Of a stretch of 64,000 nucleotides of DNA, positions 52,185-61,670 are shown piece by piece. The notes under the pieces were generated by a model. It saw nothing but the letters and a program-made list of their open reading frames with translations. It had not been told where the DNA came from and did not search any database. Position 1 is the first letter of the stretch. Every line of letters begins with the position of its first letter. The position numbers were made by a program, and so were the translations under genes. Source of the stretch: CAZIPN01 sp964541225 (GTDB lineage Bacteria > Actinomycetota > Coriobacteriia > Anaerosomatales > JAAXUF01); assembly GCA_964541225.1 (NCBI GenBank), contig CAZIPN010000002.1, positions 1 to 64,000 of the forward strand, read 5' to 3'.

Positions 52185-53075
52185 CTACTCGTCCGCCTCA
52201 TCGTCCTCGGCGATTGTGATCTGTCCCGCGAACACCTCTACGGCGGGACCGGTCATATAGACGTGGTTGTCTTCGGCCCAGCGCACGTCGATGTCGCCGC
52301 CTGGAAGCTCGATCGTGGCTTCTCGGCCGGAACGGTCCTCAAGTGACGCGGCGACGAGCGTCGCGCAGGCGCCGGTTCCGCATGCAAGCGTCTCGCCGCA
52401 GCCACGCTCCCAGACGCGAAGGCGGATGCCACCATCGGCCGTGACCTGGGCGAACTCGACGTTGGTGCGCGCTGGAAATAGCTCGTGCGTCTCGATAGCG
52501 CCGCCGATACCGGCCACGTCGGCGTCGTCTACGTCGTCGACCCACATCACGCAGTGAGGATTGCCCATCGATACGGTGGTAACCTCAAATGTTCCCGCGT
52601 CTGTCTCAAGCGGCCGACAAATCACAGCGTCGTCGTCGGATTCGGCCCGTAGTCCCGTTGGGACATCTACGGGCGCGAGTACCGGCTCGCCCATGTCCAC
52701 GGTCGCCAGGTAGAGTGTGCCGTCGTAGGCGCGCGTGAGCTTGATAGGCATGAGTCGCCCGCCGAGGGCCTCGACGACAAGCTCGTCGCGGTCAGTGGCG
52801 AGCAGGCCGTGATCGACGACGTACTTCGCGAAGCAGCGGATGCCGTTGCCGCACATCTCGGCGGTTGAGCCATCGCTGTTGTAGTAGGCCATGTAGTAGT
52901 CGGCGTCGGGAGTTGTGGCGGGGCGCACGAGAATCACGCCGTCACCACCGACGCCAAAATGGCGGTCGCAAAACCACGCGACGGCTTCGGGGCTCAGGTC
53001 GATTTCGCTTGCGAGGTCTTCAAAGACCACGAAGTCGTTTCCTAGCCCATGCATCTTGACGAACGAAAGCTCCAT
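52185..53075 (-). CDS. dapF: Diaminopimelate epimerase
   Basis: Converts LL- to meso-diaminopimelate for lysine and peptidoglycan. 296 aa with both catalytic cysteines (SDGSTAEMCGNGIRC and LACGTGACATLVAA), FVKMHGLGNDFVVFE and SMGNPHCVMWV. Start ATG 53075 follows GAGGAG; the longer in-frame start is rejected. A 197-bp gap separates it from dapL. Confidence 0.96.
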   Translation of the reverse strand: MELSFVKMHGLGNDFVVFEDLASEIDLSPEAVAWFCDRHFGVGGDGVILVRPATTPDADYYMAYYNSDGSTAEMCGNGIRCFAKYVVDHGLLATDRDELVVEALGGRLMPIKLTRAYDGTLYLATVDMGEPVLAPVDVPTGLRAESDDDAVICRPLETDAGTFEVTTVSMGNPHCVMWVDDVDDADVAGIGGAIETHELFPARTNVEFAQVTADGGIRLRVWERGCGETLACGTGACATLVAASLEDRSGREATIELPGGDIDVRWAEDNHVYMTGPAVEVFAGQITIAEDDEADE

Positions 53076-53186
53076 GAAGTGCTCCTCGTTGCGTGTGTGC
53101 TGCACAGCCGCCCAGTGCCGATGTGTGCGTTGGCGCTCACAATGTCGTTGCGCACGCCCGGTTGTCCGCGGAGGCTCACGGGTGCC

Positions 53187-54128
53187 CTAGTCTATCGCAC
53201 CCAGCGTCTCGTTTGCCGCGTCCGCCGTCGACAAAGTGGTGACGTCAATCCATCGCACGCGTGGGTCGGCGCGAAACCAGGTCAGCTGGCGTTTGGCGTA
53301 TCGGCGCGTTGCCTGCTTGACCGCTGCCACTGCTTCACCGAGGTCAGCGCCGCGCTCAAGGACAGGCACGAACTCCTTGTAGCCGATGGCCTGCGATGCC
53401 GTGAGCGCGTCTCGGAACCCGGCGTCGAGCAGGCGTTTCACCTCGCCGAGCAAGCCGCGCTCCATCATCAAATCGACGCGCGCATCGATTCGCTCGGCAA
53501 GCTGCTCCCTGTCGACTTCGAGCCCGATGAAGCGCGTGTCGTAGATGCTCCTTCTCGCCGAGAACCCTGCGGCTTGGCGCGCGTAGCACTCACCGGCATC
53601 GTTCATCTCGAGCGCTCGAACGACACGACGGACGTTGTTGGGGTGGATGACGTCGGCCGATGCGGGATCGCGCTTCGCAAGCAGCGCATGCAACCCTTCT
53701 GCCCCATGCTGGGCCGCATAGGCCTCATAGGCCTGCCGGGCAGCGTTGTCCGCCTGCTCCCCTGCGGGGAATTCCATGTCGTCGAGCGCGGCCCGAACGT
53801 AGAGACCCGTACCCCCCGCGACGATCGGAAGTCGGCCTCGTCTTGCGATGTCGGCGATCGCGCGTCTGGCGTCGCGCTGATAGAGCGCCGCCGAGAACGG
53901 CTCGCCGACGTTCACGAGATCGAGACACCAACACGGGACGCGTCGATGCGTCGCTGCGGGCTTGGCGGTCCCGATGTCCATGCCCCGATACACCTGCATG
54001 GAGTCTGCCGAGATGATCTCGCCATCGAGGCGTACTGCGAGTTCCTCGGCAAGTGCGGTCTTGCCCGAGGCGGTGGGGCCGACGATGGCGAGCACGCGGG
54101 GGGTGAGTTCAGTCTCAGAGCTGGTCAT
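53187..54128 (-). CDS. miaA: tRNA dimethylallyltransferase
   Basis: Prenylates A37 of tRNAs reading UNN codons; MiaB then methylthiolates the product. 313 aa with P-loop VGPTASGKTALAEE, ISADSMQVYRGMDIGTAKP, PIVAGGTGLYVRAAL, and TRRYAKRQLTWFR. Its start lies 3 bp after the Memo-AMMECR1 gene. miaB is two genes upstream on the same strand, so both steps of ms2i6A37 synthesis are local. Confidence 0.96.
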   Translation of the reverse strand: MTSSETELTPRVLAIVGPTASGKTALAEELAVRLDGEIISADSMQVYRGMDIGTAKPAATHRRVPCWCLDLVNVGEPFSAALYQRDARRAIADIARRGRLPIVAGGTGLYVRAALDDMEFPAGEQADNAARQAYEAYAAQHGAEGLHALLAKRDPASADVIHPNNVRRVVRALEMNDAGECYARQAAGFSARRSIYDTRFIGLEVDREQLAERIDARVDLMMERGLLGEVKRLLDAGFRDALTASQAIGYKEFVPVLERGADLGEAVAAVKQATRRYAKRQLTWFRADPRVRWIDVTTLSTADAANETLGAID

Positions 54129-54131
54129 GCG

Positions 54132-55511
54132 CTAAGTGTAGCGGTCCACCTTGAATCGCTGCAGGTCACATCTGGTGCCCATGGGGATTCCGGCCTTCTG
54201 CATCGCGATTGAGACCTGCTGCGCGACATCGTCGACGCCCTCAAGATCGGGAAGCAGTAGTCCCCGGCGGTATCCGCTTGTGACGATCACGCCGTATCGG
54301 GATGGATCGAGGTCTTCGAGCGCGCATGTCTCAGGTGGATGCAAGACATCGACCTTCACGTCGAGATCGGCGAGCTCGCCTTCAGTGAGTGGCGAAAAGC
54401 GAGGGTCTTCTGTTGCGGCCTGTACAGCGTTGTTGGCAACCTCGTCGGCGAGTGTTGGGCGAGTCGGGCCGATCGTGCCTATGCAGCCTCGGAGCATGCC
54501 GTTGCGATGCAGACTGACGAACGCCCCTGCTCGCTGCGGGTACTCCGGTGACTTCAGTGGAAGCGGGTGCGGTTGAGTGCCAGTTCGCACGAATCCCTCG
54601 ATCGCGGTGCGCGCGAGACGAACGATCTCGCTGTCATCGGAGCCCGCCATGCCTCCCTTGCGACCTGTCGCAGCGGTCGTGGTGCGGTCGTAGCTGGACA
54701 GCGCATCGCGGCCCACCAGTGCTGTGAGGTACCCGACGCCCCACGGTCCCTCGTAGGAGAGCACGCGCGTTGGCACAGGATCCAGTCCAGCGAATCCGCC
54801 GAGAGTGATGATGGAGCGCAGACCACACTCCCCTCCCGCTTCGACGAGACCGGGGTCAAGAGACATGAGCTGGGTGAGGTTGCCCGCGCGAACGCGCTCT
54901 ACGATGGCAGCGTCAAGCTCCGCTCCTCTCGGCGAGTAGCCGGCGGCAGCGCCGGGGATGAGGCGGTGCGACATGTCGCCGCTTGCGAGGAACACGACGC
55001 GCTTGCCGAGCGCATCGGCCTGCGCGCGCACCACTTCGCCAAGCGCGCGATGGTTCTCGTAGTCAAGCCACGACAGCGACACGATGACGACAGGCACGGA
55101 TCGTGTCGGCTCGATGAAGGAGAGTGGCACGATTGACGCGTGGTCGAGCCACCCCGGCCGAAGTCGCGGATCGGCACCACGCTCGATCACGGCGATGTCA
55201 CGCGACTCCGCGCCAGCCAGGATTGCCTGGGCGAGCTCTGGATCGCCGGGCCATTGGTAGGGACGCGAATCACCAAACTGCTCGAGAGAGCCAGTGAGGT
55301 TGGCGGCGCCGTCGATCACGAACGCGTCGTAGGCGGTCGGCGCGTGAGGGGACATCAAGACAATCGCGTCCGGCGCAAACGCCGAGAGCGCTCTGCCGGC
55401 CGAGGCAAGCGCATCCAGGGACGCTTGGGCCGTGTGAGCTTCCTGCCCTCCCACCGCCGGAACGAAGATCGGAGGATGGGGCGAGACGACTCCAAAGACC
55501 TCATCGGCCAT
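54132..55511 (-). CDS. Memo/LigB-like plus AMMECR1 fusion protein
   Basis: A 459-aa two-domain protein. Residues about 1-270 match the class III extradiol dioxygenase/Memo fold (GVVSPHPPIFVPAVGG, APDAIVLMSPHAP, VFLASGDMSHRL). Residues about 285-455 are an AMMECR1 domain (GAFVSLHRNGMLRGCIGTIG, DPRFSPLTEGELADLDVKVD). The pair belongs to the uncharacterised 'AmmeMemoRadiSam' system, whose third member, a radical-SAM protein, is not in the window. Start ATG 55511. Embedded between miaA and miaB; function unknown. Confidence 0.88.
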   Translation of the reverse strand: MADEVFGVVSPHPPIFVPAVGGQEAHTAQASLDALASAGRALSAFAPDAIVLMSPHAPTAYDAFVIDGAANLTGSLEQFGDSRPYQWPGDPELAQAILAGAESRDIAVIERGADPRLRPGWLDHASIVPLSFIEPTRSVPVVIVSLSWLDYENHRALGEVVRAQADALGKRVVFLASGDMSHRLIPGAAAGYSPRGAELDAAIVERVRAGNLTQLMSLDPGLVEAGGECGLRSIITLGGFAGLDPVPTRVLSYEGPWGVGYLTALVGRDALSSYDRTTTAATGRKGGMAGSDDSEIVRLARTAIEGFVRTGTQPHPLPLKSPEYPQRAGAFVSLHRNGMLRGCIGTIGPTRPTLADEVANNAVQAATEDPRFSPLTEGELADLDVKVDVLHPPETCALEDLDPSRYGVIVTSGYRRGLLLPDLEGVDDVAQQVSIAMQKAGIPMGTRCDLQRFKVDRYT

Positions 55512-55603
55512 TGCATGCCTCCCTCATCGTGGTCAGCGCCTGCGTGCGTCCTCGCTGTGCGCGTGTGTGCCGAGCTGCGCGTATGCCGAGCCGACGGTCG
55601 GGC

Positions 55604-56938
55604 TCAAGCCTGTGTATCCCCGAGGCTGCCGCTCAGAAACCACGTATGAGCGTGCTCGATTGTCACGTCGACAATCCGGCCCGCGAAATCTTGCGCCGAG
55701 AGTCCCTGAGGCAGCAGGGCGTGAACCACCTTGTTGCTTGGCGCTCTGCCCGAAAGCACACGGTCGTCGCGTTTGCTGGCGCCCTCGAAGAGCACCGGCT
55801 GTGTCGTTCCAAGATAGGCAAGGGAGCGCTCGAAGGCTGAAGACTGGACAGCCTCGATCAGCGGATCGAACCGTGCCTGAGCGACGTCGCGAGGAACTTG
55901 GTCAGGCATGAGCGCCGCAGGCGTACCTTCTCTGCGGGAGTAGATGAACGTGAACGCTTGGTCAAAGCCCACGTCTCGAACGAGCTGAAGCGTGTGCTCG
56001 AAGTCGGCTTCGCTCTCACCGGGAAAGCCGACAATGATGTCGGTGGACAATGCGATGTGCGGAATTGCACTTCGGATTTGCGCAACGAGGTCGAGGTAGT
56101 CGGCACGCGTGTAGTGGCGATTCATCGCGGCAAGGGTTCGATCAGAACCCGACTGCACCGGGAGATGCAGATATGGCATGACCGACGGGGCCTCGGCCAT
56201 GACGCGAATGGTTTCGGCTGATAGGTCTTTCGGGTGACTCGTAGCGAAGCGAATGCGTTGGACGCCGGAACCGGCCACGGCCTCAAGGACGTCTGCGAAG
56301 CGCGGCGCGCCGTAGAGGTCTCGACCGTAGGAGTTCACGTTCTGCCCAAGGAGTGTGACCTCAAGTACGCCTTCAGCCTTCAGTGCGGTGGCCTGCGCCA
56401 CGACGTCTTCGAGAGGTCGAGAGTGTTCGCGACCGCGGACGTACGGCACTATGCAGTAGCTGCAAAAATTGTCACAGCCCACCGTGATCGGGATCCATGC
56501 GTGCCACGGATGTGCTCGCTGTGAGGGCAAGTCAGCTGCGAAAGAGGTGGACTCATCGAGCACCTCTACTTGAGGTTGATGGTGAGTCTGCGCAGCTTTG
56601 AGCAGTGTCGGCAGGTTGGCGAGGTTGTGGGTCCCGAACACGACGTCGACATGAGGGATCTGCTTCCGCAGCATGTCGCCATCTCGTTGGCCGATGCAGC
56701 CGCCTACCGCGATAAGCTGTCCAGGTCGCTGGGCCTTGATGCTCTTCAGCGAGCGTACCTGGCCGCGAAGGCGCTCGTCGGCATTCTCTCGGACGCAACA
56801 GGTCATGAAGACGACCACGTCTGCGTCCTCGGCCTGGGTGACTGGCTCCATCCCTTGTCCGGCGAGAAGTCCCGCAACCTGTTCCGAGTCGTGCTTGTTC
56901 ATCTGGCACCCGAAAGTGCGAATCAGGTAGGTCTGCAT
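55604..56938 (-). CDS. miaB: tRNA-2-methylthio-N6-dimethylallyladenosine synthase
   Basis: Radical-SAM methylthiotransferase adding a methylthio group to i6A37 made by MiaA. 444 aa: UPF0004 domain (RTFGCQMNKHDSE, TCCVRENADE, GGCIGQRDGD), radical-SAM motif CDNFCSYC with VPYVRGREHSRP, and a C-terminal TRAM domain (about 380-440). All three N-terminal cluster cysteines and the radical-SAM triad are present. Confidence 0.96.
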   Translation of the reverse strand: MQTYLIRTFGCQMNKHDSEQVAGLLAGQGMEPVTQAEDADVVVFMTCCVRENADERLRGQVRSLKSIKAQRPGQLIAVGGCIGQRDGDMLRKQIPHVDVVFGTHNLANLPTLLKAAQTHHQPQVEVLDESTSFAADLPSQRAHPWHAWIPITVGCDNFCSYCIVPYVRGREHSRPLEDVVAQATALKAEGVLEVTLLGQNVNSYGRDLYGAPRFADVLEAVAGSGVQRIRFATSHPKDLSAETIRVMAEAPSVMPYLHLPVQSGSDRTLAAMNRHYTRADYLDLVAQIRSAIPHIALSTDIIVGFPGESEADFEHTLQLVRDVGFDQAFTFIYSRREGTPAALMPDQVPRDVAQARFDPLIEAVQSSAFERSLAYLGTTQPVLFEGASKRDDRVLSGRAPSNKVVHALLPQGLSAQDFAGRIVDVTIEHAHTWFLSGSLGDTQA

Positions 56939-57021
56939 GGCGGGTGGAGTGTAGCACGCGTTGCCAAGGAGGCCTGAGAGGTGCGGCGCGCGGGCCGGTC
57001 CGTGCGGGATGGTCCCGCCCC

Positions 57022-57840
57022 CTACAGACGCGCTCCAGCTGCCAGCAGCGCCTCAACGTCAACGACCGGCACGTCAACCGACCCGACGTCAGGATTCGGT
57101 GCTCCTGGGCCGTGAAAGTCGCTACCGCCGGTGGCAAGCACGCCGTAGTGTGCGGCCAGATCGGCATAGCGGTTCACTTGCTCGGGGGTGTGGTCAGCGT
57201 GGTAGGCCTCGATGCCGAGCAATCCGGCCTGCACCATTTGGGGGATGAGGTCATCTACCGCGGTGATTCCGGGGTGCGCAATCACGGGAATCGCGTGGAG
57301 GTCGCGGATCTCGGCGATGACCTTGCTGGGTTCGGCACTGCGCTTCTGCACGTAGAACGGCTTGTCTCTGCCGATGAGGGTCTCGAAGGCCTGCTGGATT
57401 GAGTCGACATGACCCGCTCCGACCAGGGCGCGGGCTACGTGACTGCGGCCAAGCGTCCCGCCGTCAGCGATGGCCAGTACGTCGTCGAGGGAGACGTCGT
57501 AGCCCGCACTATTGAGCGTTGCGACCATGACTTCTGCCCGAGCTCTTCGGGCGTCCCTGAGCGTGCGGAGCAAGCGCGCGAGCGGCTCGCTCTTGGGATC
57601 GACGAAATACGCGAGGATGTGGATGTCGTGCGAGTCGGCGACGGCAGAAAGTTCGACTGCATCGATCAGCGTCATGCCGATCCGGAGCGCCTCCGCCCTT
57701 GCTTGCGCAATCCCCTCAACCGAATCGTGATCGGTCAGGGCCAGAACGTCGACTCCGTTCGCATGTGCTCGCTGGACAAGCGCCGACGGTCGGAGCGTGC
57801 CATCCGAGGCGGTTGAGTGGACGTGGAGGTCGGCTTTCAT
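57022..57840 (-). CDS. PHP-domain phosphoesterase
   Basis: A 272-aa metal-dependent phosphoesterase. PHP motifs in order: KADLHVHSTASDG, ALTDHDSVEG, a middle HILAYFV, VIAHPG and GSDFHGPG. It resembles YciV-type nucleoside 3',5'-bisphosphate phosphatase/RNase AM enzymes, but PHP proteins vary and the substrate is unproven. 13 bp after spoVS on the same strand. Confidence 0.9.
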   Translation of the reverse strand: MKADLHVHSTASDGTLRPSALVQRAHANGVDVLALTDHDSVEGIAQARAEALRIGMTLIDAVELSAVADSHDIHILAYFVDPKSEPLARLLRTLRDARRARAEVMVATLNSAGYDVSLDDVLAIADGGTLGRSHVARALVGAGHVDSIQQAFETLIGRDKPFYVQKRSAEPSKVIAEIRDLHAIPVIAHPGITAVDDLIPQMVQAGLLGIEAYHADHTPEQVNRYADLAAHYGVLATGGSDFHGPGAPNPDVGSVDVPVVDVEALLAAGARL

Positions 57841-57853
57841 GTGTGCTCGCGAG

Positions 57854-58126
57854 CTAGCGGTGCATGTCTCGCTGCTCCACGAGCAGGCGGATGGCCGTGC
57901 GCTCCTCGCCGTTGATTTCGATGTCGGCGAAGGCAGGAACGCATGTCAACTCGATTCCGGAAGGGGCAATGAACCCACGCGCAATCGCGATCGCTTTGAC
58001 CGCTTGGTTCAAGGCGCCGGCGCCCACCGTCTGAATCTCAGCCGATCCCTGTTCACGTACGATACCCGCCAGGGCTCCTGCGACGGAGTTGGGATTGGAC
58101 TTGCTCGACACCTTGAGGACTTCCAC
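57854..58126 (-). CDS. spoVS: Stage V sporulation protein S
   Basis: A 90-aa SpoVS protein (VLKVSSKSNPNSVAGALAGI, GAGALNQAVKAIAIARGFI, FADIEINGEERTAIRLLVE). In Bacillus SpoVS affects sporulation and division, but it is widespread in non-sporulating bacteria; fold is Alba-like. Start GTG 58126 has GGGAGGGG just upstream and gives the usual length; an ATG at 58180 would add 18 odd residues. Confidence 0.93.
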   Translation of the reverse strand: MEVLKVSSKSNPNSVAGALAGIVREQGSAEIQTVGAGALNQAVKAIAIARGFIAPSGIELTCVPAFADIEINGEERTAIRLLVEQRDMHR

Positions 58127-58262
58127 GGACCCCTCCCTGGTACGTACCTGGTACGAGCCGCCTGGTGGCGGCATCTGCATGCGTAGGATGATCGCTGCTA
58201 CGAAGAGCCTGCATCTGCGAAGAAGGTGCGTCGACCAGTATAGCGTGGGTTCGGGGTGCGCG

Positions 58263-59342
58263 TCAGTCCTCTTTCTCCACTTCGAAACGAACGCGAATGT
58301 CTTCCTTGCCGACGGTGATCTTTGGCTCGCATTTCAGATGCAGGTAGTATCGCTCGGCAATGGCGTCAAACGCCTTCTCAAGTTCGGTCCGAAACATCGC
58401 AACGTCACTATGGTGGATCTTGAGTCCGCGGCGGTCTCGGTAGATGTCCGGCCCGGCGGGGGCTACGGGAGCCCTCTCGGCTGCGGTGACGACCTCGAGC
58501 ACGGGGCGCGCCGCTGGCAGCTCCCCTCCCAGCACGCGATGCGCTGTGCGCTCTGATATGGGCAGACCGATGGAGTCCGCAACGTCCACCAGTTCGCCTG
58601 CGTCTGCGGAAGCGCCGCAGCGCAACCACACCGGCAGTTTGTCCAAGTTGTCACAAAACAGCAGCTCGGACGTGTCGAGCTCGCGTCGGGCGACCGCAGA
58701 CATGGTGGTGACAATGTCGGTTGGTGTGCCGATGTAGAGTTCCATGCCTGGGTGCTCAGCAGCGAATTCAACAACGCGTCGCACGATGTTGTGCGGGCCT
58801 CGTGCCACCTTGAGGGCGCCTTCGTCGTCACGTTCGACGATCGGCCACGTAGACTGGTCCGCACGTTCAGCAAGCTGTGAGGTATCAGTTGCGATCACGA
58901 CGGCCGCGCCTTTGTGCAGATCGGAACTCGCTACCCTTGCCTCGATGGTGTTGCTGCGGATTGAGAACAGAGCCATGCCTCGCCCGTGCACGCCCCATTG
59001 GTCGACGACCATTGAGTCGAGCTTGCTCGTCACTCGTGGCTCGAAGACACGGTCGGCCATCGGACTTGGGATGCCGATTCCGTCATCGATGACGGTCAGC
59101 GTGCGACGGTCCCCCTCCTTGCCCGTGGCGACAAAGATCCTGCGCGCGTGCGCGTCTCGCGAGTTTCGCAGGAGCTCAACAACGATGTCTTCGATGGATC
59201 GAATGTCGTGCTTGGCTTGACGACGCTCCGCTTCGGAGACATTCAGCCGCACATAGCCGTCGCCGAAGCTTTCTTCGACTTTGAGGAACGCGTCCCCAGA
59301 CACTGAGGACACGAATTCGAGGAGTTCATCGGAAGGAGTCAT
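58263..59342 (-). CDS. Stand-alone GHKL (HATPase_c) ATPase of unknown function
   Basis: A 359-aa protein with a GHKL nucleotide-binding domain in residues about 30-170: N-box VVELLRNSRDAHA, G1 DDGIGIP, G2 VHGRGMALFSIRS. There is no histidine-kinase dimerisation domain and no phospho-acceptor. The remaining ~190 residues (DNLDKLPVWLRCG, VADSIGLPISERTAHRVLGG) match no domain known to me. The layout is closer to MutL/Hsp90/Topo VIB-like ATPases than to kinases. It lies between rny and spoVS. Function unknown. Confidence 0.8.
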   Translation of the reverse strand: MTPSDELLEFVSSVSGDAFLKVEESFGDGYVRLNVSEAERRQAKHDIRSIEDIVVELLRNSRDAHARRIFVATGKEGDRRTLTVIDDGIGIPSPMADRVFEPRVTSKLDSMVVDQWGVHGRGMALFSIRSNTIEARVASSDLHKGAAVVIATDTSQLAERADQSTWPIVERDDEGALKVARGPHNIVRRVVEFAAEHPGMELYIGTPTDIVTTMSAVARRELDTSELLFCDNLDKLPVWLRCGASADAGELVDVADSIGLPISERTAHRVLGGELPAARPVLEVVTAAERAPVAPAGPDIYRDRRGLKIHHSDVAMFRTELEKAFDAIAERYYLHLKCEPKITVGKEDIRVRFEVEKED

Positions 59343-59420
59343 GCGTCCAGTCTACAGGCCGCGTGACGGAATAGGGAGGGTGTGGACAACCGTCGCACGT
59401 CAAGATGCCACGGAGTGTCT

Positions 59421-59684
59421 CTACGTCTCGTCGTCGAGGAAGCGCTGAAAGTCCTGCGTTCTGCGCCACGCAAGCCATGCGAGAACCATCGGCAGTGCGC
59501 TGAGACTGAAGAGCCCGACACCCCTACCCATGGAGTCTGAGAACCCGGACACGAGAGCGACAACACCTTGCATGAGGAGTGGAGCGCCGACTGCAGCTAG
59601 AGTCACGGCCGCCAAGAACATGAACCGATACGATCGCCGGACATGATCGACGTCTTCGTGATGACTGCTCGGCACAGGCCCCAC
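59421..59684 (-). CDS. Small two-helix membrane protein
   Basis: An 87-aa protein with two hydrophobic segments (about 20-47 and 55-70) and a charged tail. No family recognised. Its start may instead be the in-frame ATG at residue 22. It lies 177 bp downstream of rny, after the rny terminator, so it probably has its own promoter. Confidence 0.6.
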   Translation of the reverse strand: MGPVPSSHHEDVDHVRRSYRFMFLAAVTLAAVGAPLLMQGVVALVSGFSDSMGRGVGLFSLSALPMVLAWLAWRRTQDFQRFLDDET

Positions 59685-59800
59685 TTCCTGCCTTCACATC
59701 CGCGAAAAGTCAGCCGGGTTGCAGATATGCGAATACGCGAGCCGTTTCTTGTAAAGTCTTCTTCCCGACCTTATGAAGAATTATGCAGCCTTGTCCAGAG

Positions 59801-59834
59801 GAAAAGACAAGATTCGCCAGATCGGCGAATCTTG
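59801..59834 (-). terminator. Intrinsic terminator of rny
   Basis: Perfect 11-bp stem CAAGATTCGCC / GGCGAATCTTG with a 5-nt loop, followed on the minus strand by TCTTTTC, 28 bp after the rny stop. Confidence 0.88.
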
Positions 59835-59861
59835 GGGGCGTGCGCGGACTATGAGGTACGG

Positions 59862-61397
59862 CTACTTCGCGTAGTCAACTGCCCGGCTCTCGCGGATAAC
59901 CATGACCTTGATCTGTCCCGGATATTCGAGTTCGTCTTCAATCTGCTTCGCGATGTCGCGAGCAAGCACTGTGGCGTCGGAGTCCGAGATCTGTTCGGGC
60001 TTCACCATGACGCGGACCTCTCGGCCAGCCTGCATCGCATACGTCTTCTCAACTCCCTTGTGGGAGTTGGCAACGGCCTCAAGCTTCTCAAGACGCTTGA
60101 TGTAGCTCTCGAGCGTCTCACGACGCGCGCCAGGTCGTCCTGCCGATATCGCATCGGCAGCCTGAACGAGGACGGCTTCGACAGTGTTGGGCTCGATGTC
60201 GCCGTGATGCGCCTCGATCGCGTGGACGACAGCTTTGGGCTCATTCATGCGTCGAGCAAGGTCAGCACCGAGAAGCGCGTGCGGCCCTTCAATCTCGTGG
60301 TCGATCGCCTTGCCGAGGTCGTGAAGCAAGCCAGCTCGCTTTGCGAGTTGGACGTCTACGCCGAGTTCGGATGCCATCACGCCGGCAAGGTAGCTGACCT
60401 CCAGTGAGTGCTTGAGCACGTTCTGACCGTAGCTCGTGCGGAACTTGAGTCGACCGAGCGTGCGGATCAGCTCAGGATGCAAGCCATGGATGCCGCTGTC
60501 GAACGCCGCCTGCTCGCCCGCCTCGTGCACTTGCTGAGTCACCAGGGCTTCCGCCTTGTTGAACATCTCCTCAATGCGTGCTGGGTGGATGCGGCCGTCG
60601 GCGATGAGGGTTTCGAGCGTGATACGCCCGATCTCACGCCGGACTGGGTCGAAGCTCGAGAGAATGACGGCTTCGGGTGTGTCATCGATGATGAGGTTGA
60701 TGCCGGTCATCTGTTCGAACGCGCGGATGTTGCGGCCCTCTCGGCCAATGATCCGGCCCTTCATGTCGTCACTGGGGATATGGACGACGGAAACCGTGGA
60801 CTCGGCCGTATGGTCTGCTGCGACGCGCTGGATTGCAATGCCCACGATGTTACGCGCGCGTTTGTCGGCCTCTTCCCGCGCACGCGTCTCGGACTCGCGA
60901 ATGAATGCTGCTGCATCGCGCTTCACGTCGTCCTGGACGCGCGAGAGGAGTTCTTGGTGTGCTTGGTCGGCGGTCATGCCCGCGAGATGCTCGAGACGGT
61001 CGCGTTCCTCGGCGATCAGCTCTTCGAGCTCCTTCTCGGACTTGGCGATCTGCCCGGCCTGGGAAGAGAGCTGATGCTCCCTCTTGTCGAGGGATTCCGC
61101 TCTGCGATCGATGGAAGCCTCACGGTCGGACAAGCGCGTTTCGAGCGCCTGAATTTCCTTGCGGCGCTCCTTGTTGTCGGCTTCGGCTTCCTGCCTGAGT
61201 CTCAGAATCTCATCTTTGGCCTCAAGGAGTGATTCTTTCTTGAGGGTCTCGGCTTGCTTCTCCGCGTCTCGTACCACACGCTCCGCCGACTCGGCGGCAC
61301 GGGCGGTACGGTCTTTGATCAGGAAGCGGTTGACTGCATAGCCGAGGGCGACACCAATGACCAATGCGACTGCGATTGTAGCGAGTGTGACGGCCAC
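59862..61397 (-). CDS. rny: Ribonuclease Y
   Basis: Membrane-anchored endoribonuclease initiating mRNA decay. 511 aa: N-terminal membrane helix (VTLATIAVALVIGVALGYAV), a long coiled coil (about 25-195), a KH domain with GRIIGREGRNIRAFE, and an HD domain with LLHDLGKAIDHE. Start GTG 61397 has AAAGGAGGG upstream and gives the usual N-terminus. It is the first gene after recX, across a 273-bp gap in which I see no gene. Confidence 0.96.
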   Translation of the reverse strand: MAVTLATIAVALVIGVALGYAVNRFLIKDRTARAAESAERVVRDAEKQAETLKKESLLEAKDEILRLRQEAEADNKERRKEIQALETRLSDREASIDRRAESLDKREHQLSSQAGQIAKSEKELEELIAEERDRLEHLAGMTADQAHQELLSRVQDDVKRDAAAFIRESETRAREEADKRARNIVGIAIQRVAADHTAESTVSVVHIPSDDMKGRIIGREGRNIRAFEQMTGINLIIDDTPEAVILSSFDPVRREIGRITLETLIADGRIHPARIEEMFNKAEALVTQQVHEAGEQAAFDSGIHGLHPELIRTLGRLKFRTSYGQNVLKHSLEVSYLAGVMASELGVDVQLAKRAGLLHDLGKAIDHEIEGPHALLGADLARRMNEPKAVVHAIEAHHGDIEPNTVEAVLVQAADAISAGRPGARRETLESYIKRLEKLEAVANSHKGVEKTYAMQAGREVRVMVKPEQISDSDATVLARDIAKQIEDELEYPGQIKVMVIRESRAVDYAK

Positions 61398-61670
61398 GTT
61401 CGCCCTCCTTTCGGGATCGTCTCGTCGTGTCATGAAGCGCCCAACGAGCGGTCTCAAAGAGAAGCGAAACCGGACGATGGGCCGCCCGGCATCACGATCC
61501 GCCTATGCTGCTTTGGCCAGGAAATACCCGGAATACGCCAGCAACGACCTCTCAGGCCGTTCTGTCCGAGCCTCTTTGCGTGCTACATAGAAACCGCCGG
61601 TAGCGTCCTTGACGCTGCAGCGGAGGATCACTGATGCCAGCACGAATGCTACGTTGAGCAGGTCAAACCG

